Shown here: piece after piece, positions 58,672 to 64,000 of the stretch
Layout: every line of letters starts with the position of its first letter
How positions within the stretch are numbered: position 1 is the stretch's first letter
Assembly (NCBI RefSeq): GCF_000877395.1
Contig: NZ_JYFE01000036.1
Coordinates: 22,033-86,032 of the forward strand
Origin: Jannaschia aquimarina
GTDB taxonomy: Bacteria; Pseudomonadota; Alphaproteobacteria; Rhodobacterales; Rhodobacteraceae
Reading direction: 5' to 3'
Length of the DNA stretch: 64,000 bases
The notes under the pieces: generated by a model
The model's input: only the letters and a program-made list of their open reading frames with translations
What the model was told of the DNA's origin: nothing
Database searches by the model: none
Program-made: the position numbers and the translations under genes

Positions 58672-59592
58672 TCAGTAGTCGAACTTGCTGGCCTCGACAT
58701 ACTTGCCGACCAGCGTGTTCATCATGCCGGTCTGCGCGTTCATGCCGTGAAAGATGGCCTCTCGCTGATCGACCGACAGCGTTCCGCCGTCCTTCACGAT
58801 ATCGAGCAGCGGCTTCATGGCGACCCATCCGGCCACCACCTCGTCGAGCCCGGCAGCGATCTCTTCGGTCGGGGGGGCCTTGATACCCGCTTCGGGCAGG
58901 CCGTTGCGCAGGGCGTACATCGAGGTCTCGTAGGTCTCGCTGGCGCCGTGCAGCGTCTTCATCGAAGTCTCGGGCGAGACCCCTTCGAGCACGAGGCAGG
59001 TGGCCTTGGAGGTCCGCTGGGCCAGCATCCGCTGACGCCCGGCGATATCGATGAGCATCGAGTCGGCCTGCATCATCGACGTCGGATCGGCGTATTCGCC
59101 GGTGATCAGAAAGACGAGATGTTTGGCGATCTGGAGGAGACTGTCTTCCTTGTTGGCGATGGCGACCATGTCGTCCCGGCTGAGATCTCCGGCGATCATC
59201 CGGTCGAGCGCACCGTGCATCGGATCCCACACGGCGTGGAGGTCCTGGATATCCTTGAGGATCTTGCGATCCGTCTCGGGCCCGATGATGCCGAGACCGT
59301 CATCGCCGAATTCAAGCGCGGCGATGATCCGGTCGTATTCCGCGACAGCGCCGGCGAGCACCTTTGCGGCGGCTTCCGTCGCGATGCCGGCCTGTTCGTT
59401 GCAGGCCGCGGCCGGGATTCGTTGCGAAAGCATCCGCAGCTTTCCGGAATAGTTCACCCGTTCGGCGTTCCCGGTATCTTCGATGAAGCCGGCCGCGATG
59501 AGTTCATCCGCGCGGGCAGCGCCGGGTTGGAACATCGCCGCCGTGACGACCGCGAAGGCAAGGGGTATAGCGATGTGGGGGGGGGTCGGCAT
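58672..59592 (-). CDS. secreted PilJ N-terminal-domain protein (paralogue 1)
   Basis: The 306-residue exported protein (signal peptide ending near AARA) has two internal PilJ/type IV pili MCP N-domain repeats: VNYSGKLRMLSQRIPAAACN and IDIAGRQRMLAQRTSKATC. Each has a GK/GRxRMLxQR helix and a following cysteine. In PilJ and NarX this domain is a periplasmic four-helix sensor attached to a signalling membrane protein; here there is no transmembrane or cytoplasmic part, so it is free in the periplasm. The start at 59592 was chosen as the signal peptide start. Separated from paralogue 2 by a terminator. Confidence 0.8.
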   Translation of the reverse strand: MPTPPHIAIPLAFAVVTAAMFQPGAARADELIAAGFIEDTGNAERVNYSGKLRMLSQRIPAAACNEQAGIATEAAAKVLAGAVAEYDRIIAALEFGDDGLGIIGPETDRKILKDIQDLHAVWDPMHGALDRMIAGDLSRDDMVAIANKEDSLLQIAKHLVFLITGEYADPTSMMQADSMLIDIAGRQRMLAQRTSKATCLVLEGVSPETSMKTLHGASETYETSMYALRNGLPEAGIKAPPTEEIAAGLDEVVAGWVAMKPLLDIVKDGGTLSVDQREAIFHGMNAQTGMMNTLVGKYVEASKFDY

Positions 59593-59775
59593 GTACGCAC
59601 CTACTGGCTGGTGGCGCTCTCTCGAGCGTCCGTCGCTGTTTACAATTACGCAACGTAACTGGTGATTTTGGCTTAATTCTGACGGGCTTTGGAACCGTTC
59701 AGATCCGTCGGCAGGATTGCGCCGGTCGTGTCGGAGAGACTGTCTCCGCACGGACGATACCTGTGGGAACGACAA

Positions 59776-59800
59776 AAGGGCCGGCGTGAAGCCGGCCCTT
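59776..59800 (-). terminator. intrinsic terminator after PilJ-like paralogue 2
   Basis: AAGGGCCGGC (59776-59785), loop GTGAA, GCCGGCCCTT (59791-59800): a perfect 10-bp stem. Read on the minus strand it runs into CCCTTTTG, a short T-tract. It separates the two PilJ-like genes into different transcripts. Confidence 0.75.
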
Positions 59801-59820
59801 CTTCCGCGCGGAGGGTCGCG

Positions 59821-60783
59821 TCAGAGGTTCTGCTTGCTCGCCTTGGCGTAGGCGGCGGACAGGTCGTTGGTCAGATGCGTGAGATCGTTCATCTTGAGGA
59901 AGATATCCTCGCGCGTCGCGTCATCCGGCGTCGTTCCGGCCGCGACATCTTCGAGGACCGGCCGCATCTGCTGCCATTCGGCGATGATCGCGGTAAGTTG
60001 CTCGCGGATCGCATCGGTCGGCGGCGGCGTCACGCCGGCCTCGGGCATTCCGTTCAGCAGGGCATTCATCGACAGGTCATATAGCGCCATCGCATCCCGC
60101 AACTCGGTCGCCGCCCGCTCGGAATCGATCCCTTCGGCGACCATGCAGGCGGCCTTGGAGATGATCTGCGGCATCATCCGCTGCCGGCCCACGATGTCCA
60201 GAACGATGGCGTCGGCCGCGATGAGTTCGGCGGGGTCGGCATATTCGCCGACCAGATCGCCCATCATCTTGTCGATCTGGCCCAGCAGAACCGGTGCGGA
60301 TCCGGCGGCCTGCACGATCTGCGCGTCCGTGGCGGTCCCTTCGATCAGGGCTTCCATGCCGTTGCGCGCGGGCGTCCAGATTTCCTTCATCTGCTCGATC
60401 CGGCCCAGGATCCGGCGGTCGTTCTCGGCGTTGCGGATGCCCAGGAAGACGTCGCCGTTCTCCAGCGCGTTCATGATCCGGTCGAACTCTCCGATCGAAG
60501 CGGCGAGGTACCCCTTGGCCAGCCATCCCCCGATCCCGGCGGCCTTATTGCAGGCCGCTGCCGGGGCGCGCTGGGAGAGCATCTTGAGCTTGCCCGCGTA
60601 GTCGATCCGCTCGGATCCATTCGCTTCGCCGGTGATGGCGGCGAGGTGCTTGGTTTCTGGCGGGTTGGAGGATTGGGCAGTGAATTCAGGGTTCGTGAGG
60701 CCGAAGATGGCCTGAGCGAGGATGATGGCAAACATGGTTCGGGTCCCGTATGGCAGAAAACCGAGAACGCCGGACCGCGACAT
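59821..60783 (-). CDS. secreted PilJ N-terminal-domain protein (paralogue 2)
   Basis: The 320-residue protein is a paralogue of the one at 58672. It has the same two repeats, IDYAGKLKMLSQRAPAAACN and LDIVGRQRMMPQIISKAAC, and a similar TPPPTDAIREQ segment near the end. ATG 60783 gives a basic N-region before the hydrophobic FAIILAQAIFGL; ATG 60735 (MFAII) is an alternative that removes the basic part. No membrane anchor or output domain is present. Function unknown; probably a soluble periplasmic helical-bundle protein. Confidence 0.78.
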   Translation of the reverse strand: MSRSGVLGFLPYGTRTMFAIILAQAIFGLTNPEFTAQSSNPPETKHLAAITGEANGSERIDYAGKLKMLSQRAPAAACNKAAGIGGWLAKGYLAASIGEFDRIMNALENGDVFLGIRNAENDRRILGRIEQMKEIWTPARNGMEALIEGTATDAQIVQAAGSAPVLLGQIDKMMGDLVGEYADPAELIAADAIVLDIVGRQRMMPQIISKAACMVAEGIDSERAATELRDAMALYDLSMNALLNGMPEAGVTPPPTDAIREQLTAIIAEWQQMRPVLEDVAAGTTPDDATREDIFLKMNDLTHLTNDLSAAYAKASKQNL

Positions 60784-60869
60784 CCGAACGCCTTTCCGAT
60801 GGGATCGGAAGGGTCGGAGCGAACCAGCGAACTCGGTAAGGAGGGAAGGGGGCCGCGTTTCCGCAGCGG

Positions 60870-60897
60870 CTCCGGGGCCCGACAGAGGGCCCCGGAG
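60870..60897 (-). terminator. hairpin after the phosphate-binding/OmpA gene
   Basis: CTCCGGGGCCC (60870-60880), loop GACAGA, GGGCCCCGGAG (60887-60897): a perfect 11-bp stem eight bases beyond the stop codon. No T-tract follows on the minus strand. Confidence 0.6.
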
Positions 60898-60904
60898 ATA
60901 GGGA

Positions 60905-62488
60905 TCAGGTGGGGGCGTTGATCCAGACTTCGACGCGGCGGTTGATGGCGCGACCACGGTCGCTGGTGTTGCAGCCCGAGGGCGCCACTTCGCCGTAGCC
61001 CGCCGCCTTGAAGTCGACGTTGTTCAGGCGGCTGCCGGCATAGGCGCGCATGTCGGCCATGACCTGCTCTGCGCGGGCGCGGCTGAGCTCCCGGTTGGCG
61101 TCGAACGGGCCCACATCGTCGGTGAAGCCGACGAACATGACCTGCGACCCGGCGGGCACGTCTTCGAGGTAGTCGGCGAGACGCTCCATGTCGATCCGTC
61201 CGCGTTCGTCCAGGCTGGCAGAGCCCGTGCGGAAGCGGAAGGTGGTGGACAGGCGGTCGTAGTCGACCATCTGACCCAGCATCTCGCGCATGACGCTGCC
61301 CTCGTAGGGGTCGGCGTTCGGGTCGAGCAAGGCACGTGCCCGGTCACCGTCGAGCGACTGCTCGCGGGCTTCGATGCCCAGGTCGATGAAGCCGGCCTTG
61401 CGGATCACCGCGTCGGCCTGGTCGGACAGCGCGTAGTCGAGCAGGTCGCGGGCCTCGGGCGTCATCGTGTCGGCGCGGTTGTAGAGGTACAGGCGGCGCT
61501 GCAGTTCGTACTCTTCCGTCCGGGCGGAGAACGCGTCGGGCGTCATCGTCAGGCCGCAGGAGTTCACGAGGCTCAGAGGCTTGGCGCCACGCTGGAACGC
61601 GTAGCCCACGAAGCCGATCGCGCCTTCGTTGTTGTTTACGAGCGCGGCGGCGGTGTTGTTGTCCTCGGCCACGATCATGTCTTCGGCAAACCGCCACTGG
61701 TTCGCTTCACCCATGATGGTCCGGTAGAAGATCGCGCTGGTGCCCGAGTCTTCCTGACGGCCGACCACCTGGATCGGCAGATCGGGCCCGCCGACCTGCG
61801 ACCAGTTGGTCACCTGACCGGTATAGATCGCGGCGAGCTGCGTCATCGTCAGGCGCTGCACCGGGTTGCCCGGGTTGGTGATCACGACGATCGAGTCGAC
61901 CGCGACGATGTGCTCCTGATCCGGCGAGATCATGTTGCCGGCTCCGGCGTCGCGCAGGGCGCGGGCTTCTTCCGGCTTGATGCGGCGGGAAGCCATGCCG
62001 ATCTGAGCGGTCTCGTCCAGCAGGTTGGTGAAGGCGTCGCCCGAGGTCGTGGACGTGACCAGCAGCGAGCCCATGTCGTCGCCGAAGCCACCGTCGCTGA
62101 CGAGATTGGCGAGAAGCTCGTTCTTGTTCCCGGTCGAGATGATCGTCGCTTCGGCGTCCTGATAGCCGGCGTAGCCTTCCAGCAGCAGCGGCATGATCCC
62201 GAGGCCGACCGTGTCGGAGCCCTTGATGAGCAGGTTCGCCTCGGCCGCCGCGCTCTCGAAGCTGGGGCAGGCATCGCCGATACAGCTCACCCGCTCTGCC
62301 GACAGGCGAAGCTCGCCCAGCGCGGTGCGGATGACGTAGGCGTTTTCCTCGAACGCGACGAACTCACCCGTCAGGTCAACGGTGCCGTCGGACGATTTCA
62401 GGGTGACGGTGTCGGCCAGGGCCGGCGTGGCGAGGGCGAGCGCCGCGAACGCAGTGCCGGCCTTCAGGGTACGGGTAAAGCTGATCAT
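60905..62488 (-). CDS. PstS-like phosphate-binding domain fused to OmpA peptidoglycan-binding domain
   Basis: The 527-residue exported protein has a signal peptide and a small N-terminal beta domain (VTLKSSDGTVDLTGEF...ERVSCIGDACP). Then comes a PstS-like periplasmic binding fold (LLIKGSDTVGLGIMPLL, YTGQVTNWSQVGGPD, EDSGTSAIFYRTIM) and an OmpA C-terminal domain (about 415-525: FRFRTGSASLDERGRIDMER, GFTDDVGPFDANRELSRARA). The OmpA part should hold it to peptidoglycan, so it is not a diffusible ABC receptor. Phosphate binding is assumed from the fold. ATG 62488 has GGAGGACCA upstream. Confidence 0.88.
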   Translation of the reverse strand: MISFTRTLKAGTAFAALALATPALADTVTLKSSDGTVDLTGEFVAFEENAYVIRTALGELRLSAERVSCIGDACPSFESAAAEANLLIKGSDTVGLGIMPLLLEGYAGYQDAEATIISTGNKNELLANLVSDGGFGDDMGSLLVTSTTSGDAFTNLLDETAQIGMASRRIKPEEARALRDAGAGNMISPDQEHIVAVDSIVVITNPGNPVQRLTMTQLAAIYTGQVTNWSQVGGPDLPIQVVGRQEDSGTSAIFYRTIMGEANQWRFAEDMIVAEDNNTAAALVNNNEGAIGFVGYAFQRGAKPLSLVNSCGLTMTPDAFSARTEEYELQRRLYLYNRADTMTPEARDLLDYALSDQADAVIRKAGFIDLGIEAREQSLDGDRARALLDPNADPYEGSVMREMLGQMVDYDRLSTTFRFRTGSASLDERGRIDMERLADYLEDVPAGSQVMFVGFTDDVGPFDANRELSRARAEQVMADMRAYAGSRLNNVDFKAAGYGEVAPSGCNTSDRGRAINRRVEVWINAPT

Positions 62489-62699
62489 TGGTCCTCCGAT
62501 CATGCACGGTGTCCGCTTGGATGCGGGTCTCGTTCGGCGGCGACCGGGAAAGGTGGCCGGTGCCTCGGGGGAGAGTGATCGTGTACAATCAGGCTCAAAT
62601 TGTGACTTTGCGGCGATGAATCGCGGGAATCCGTGTGGCTCGCGCAACAGACCGGCCGGGCGGAAATCCGGGAAATGTGGCCGTGATCGTCCGCCGGAT

Positions 62700-63425
62700 C
62701 TAACCGGCGACGCGCAGCCAGATGGATTGTAGCCGATTCATCGACGCGGGATCGAAGCTGAGAGCGGCGATCGTGCCGTCGGGCCATTCGGCCACCGCAA
62801 TGGCCATCGCCGCTCCGGGATCCCCGGCGGGCCGGGTCCAGCAGGACAGGCGGGGATCGGTCTCGTCGCGGTCGCCCACACCGCTCCAGATGCCCTCGAC
62901 GAAGGCTTCCAGCAGATCCCCCTCGCCCCAGATGTCCACGCCGCCCTCGGCATCGCGCGCCCATCCCGCAAAGAGCGCGTCGCCCATCCCGTCGATCAGC
63001 CGCATCTGTACGGGGGCGTCGCTGTCGTCCTGTTCTTCCGTTGCCTGCGGCAGCGCGGCGGCCAGCTTGCGCACGGAGATGCCGCCCTCGTTGCTCTCGG
63101 CCTCGCTGGGGCCTTCGATGACGGCGACGGCGCGTTTCGCGGTCGAGCCGAAGGATTCGAGCGCCGCGACGGCAGTGGCTTCGTCCATGCCGACCACTCG
63201 GCGGGCCGCGACGTCGAGGGCCAGGCGCGCGCCGCCTTCCTCTGCGAAGGTCAGGCGTGCCGGCAGCATCGTGTCATCCACCATTTCGAGGATCGCGAGG
63301 ATGACACCGGCCGTGCCCGTGCCGGCGGGCGCCACGACACGCGCGAGCCGCCCCTCGATCTTTACGCGGGGGGGATCGCGGTCCGCCAGCCGCGCGAGAC
63401 GGGCGGACAGGTCGGACCCGGGCAT
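62700..63425 (-). CDS. hypothetical protein, alpha/beta
   Basis: The 241-residue protein has no signal peptide, membrane segment or known domain. It contains a glycine-rich stretch (VAPAGTGTAGVILAILEMVD) and an acidic middle. GGAGGAGAC precedes the ATG at 63425, a strong site. It overlaps the upstream gene by 64 bases in another frame; both overlapping parts look coding because each ends or begins with reasonable signals. Function unknown. Confidence 0.7.
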   Translation of the reverse strand: MPGSDLSARLARLADRDPPRVKIEGRLARVVAPAGTGTAGVILAILEMVDDTMLPARLTFAEEGGARLALDVAARRVVGMDEATAVAALESFGSTAKRAVAVIEGPSEAESNEGGISVRKLAAALPQATEEQDDSDAPVQMRLIDGMGDALFAGWARDAEGGVDIWGEGDLLEAFVEGIWSGVGDRDETDPRLSCWTRPAGDPGAAMAIAVAEWPDGTIAALSFDPASMNRLQSIWLRVAG

Positions 63426-63799
63426 GTCTCCTCCGACGAGACGAGCCGTGCAAGCCGCGCCTGCGCATCGGCCAAAAGCTGATCCACCGGCGTCTCGCGG
63501 TCACAGATGCAGCACAGCGCCTCTGTCGGCGAGCTTTCGAGGCGGAGGAACAGCTTCAGGCCGCCACTCGAAAAGCTGAGTGCGGTCGCGCCCCGCGCGG
63601 CGTCATCTTCTTCGAAATCAGCCACCGGCAGCATCCGCGTCGCCTCGGCGCAGAGGGCGTCGAGATGTTCGCGTTGCGGCGCTGGGCGCCCCTCGGCCAC
63701 GGAGGTCACGAGAACCATGCTGGAGCCCAGATCCGCGAAGGCCGCAAGCTGGCAGCCCGGATTGTCACGCACCAGGGCATCCAGTTCCGCGTTGGCCAT
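63362..63799 (-). CDS. hypothetical protein, roadblock-like size
   Basis: The 145-residue protein begins MANAELDALVRDNPGCQLAA and has FADLGSSMVLVTSVAEG and LFLRLESSPTEALCCICDRE. The length and strand/helix order are like roadblock/LC7 proteins, but the similarity is weak. It is translated in a different frame from the next gene, with a 64-base overlap, so they probably form one operon. Function unknown. Confidence 0.6.
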   Translation of the reverse strand: MANAELDALVRDNPGCQLAAFADLGSSMVLVTSVAEGRPAPQREHLDALCAEATRMLPVADFEEDDAARGATALSFSSGGLKLFLRLESSPTEALCCICDRETPVDQLLADAQARLARLVSSEETCPGPTCPPVSRGWRTAIPPA

Positions 63800-63921
63800 C
63801 CTCGTACTCCATTCCCGGCGGGCACCCCGCGGGGAAGCCCGGCATCGAACAGAGAGCTACGGCAAGCGACGCCGCAAGGCCAGAGGAACCGTCTCTTTGC
63901 GCTTTTTCCGCTCGTGGGGCC

Positions 63922-64000
63922 TCAATCGCCCGGCTTGGCCTTGCGAGCGGCGGCAGCGGCGGCGGCACGTCGCAGGGCCGCCATCGGATCGGCTGCAGCC
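63922..64000 (-). CDS. C-terminal end of an alanine-rich protein (runs off window)
   Basis: The last 25 residues are visible, AADPMAALRRAAAAAAARKA followed by KPGD and stop. The tail is rich in alanine and basic residues. It could be the end of a larger protein such as an electron-transport (Rnf-type) subunit, but nothing here proves it. Confidence 0.4.
   Translation of the reverse strand, partial: AAADPMAALRRAAAAAAARKAKPGD

Overview
The window is a GC-rich, densely packed chromosomal segment of an alphaproteobacterium, most likely Rhodobacteraceae (Roseobacter group). The evidence is the rsfS-rlmH-gpmI-envC-ctpA-rppH run, the accD-folC pair, the Rhizobium-type glycerol ABC operon (glpSTPQUV with glpR), a tctCBA tricarboxylate transporter, and a phosphate-binding/OmpA fusion protein. 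I saw no rRNA, tRNA, CRISPR array, complete IS element or phage structural block.

Layout. 0-8 kb is the edge of a surface-polysaccharide locus: the start of a mannose-1-phosphate guanylyltransferase gene, an undecaprenyl-phosphate sugar transferase, two sulfotransferase-type proteins, a PPP-type phosphatase, and a very large DUF2793/sialate-O-acetylesterase gene that is cut by an in-frame TAA. 8-24.4 kb is a transport block: tctCBA (+), oppABCDF (-), and the glycerol operon glpSTPQUV (-) divergent from glpR (+). A small GIY-YIG nuclease cassette with inverted palindromic ends sits inside the glp operon. 24.5-35 kb is mixed: a DUF1289 protein, an RTX-tailed glycoside hydrolase, a DksA-like protein, an M3 oligopeptidase, leuC, an MscS channel, and a soluble MCP-like protein preceded by a truncated copy of itself. 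35-41 kb is the conserved cell-envelope/ribosome run rsfS-rlmH-gpmI-envC-ctpA-rppH. 41-46 kb holds gamma-glutamyltransferase, an MFS permease and a short less GC-rich stretch with an orphan membrane protein. 46-58.7 kb is housekeeping: DUF5996, zapE, a DUF7002-like protein, folC, accD, two CPBP proteases, ilvD, and a 2,4-dienoyl-CoA reductase. 58.7-62.5 kb encodes two secreted PilJ-N-domain paralogues and the phosphate-binding/OmpA fusion. The right edge has two overlapping unknown genes and the tail of another.

How the genes fit together. The transport block imports dicarboxylates or tricarboxylates, peptides and glycerol. GlpR sits divergently from its likely target operon, but glpD is not next to it. 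The envelope genes (EnvC-like activator, CtpA, CPBP proteases, the OmpA-anchored binding protein, the sulfotransferases) point to active surface remodelling. The most unusual items are: the inverted-repeat GIY-YIG cassette; an 11-bp-periodic GTGCACCCCCC repeat found at two unrelated loci; the asymmetric GlpS/GlpT ATPase pair; the stop codon interrupting the DUF2793 gene; and the secreted PilJ-like/OmpA cluster.
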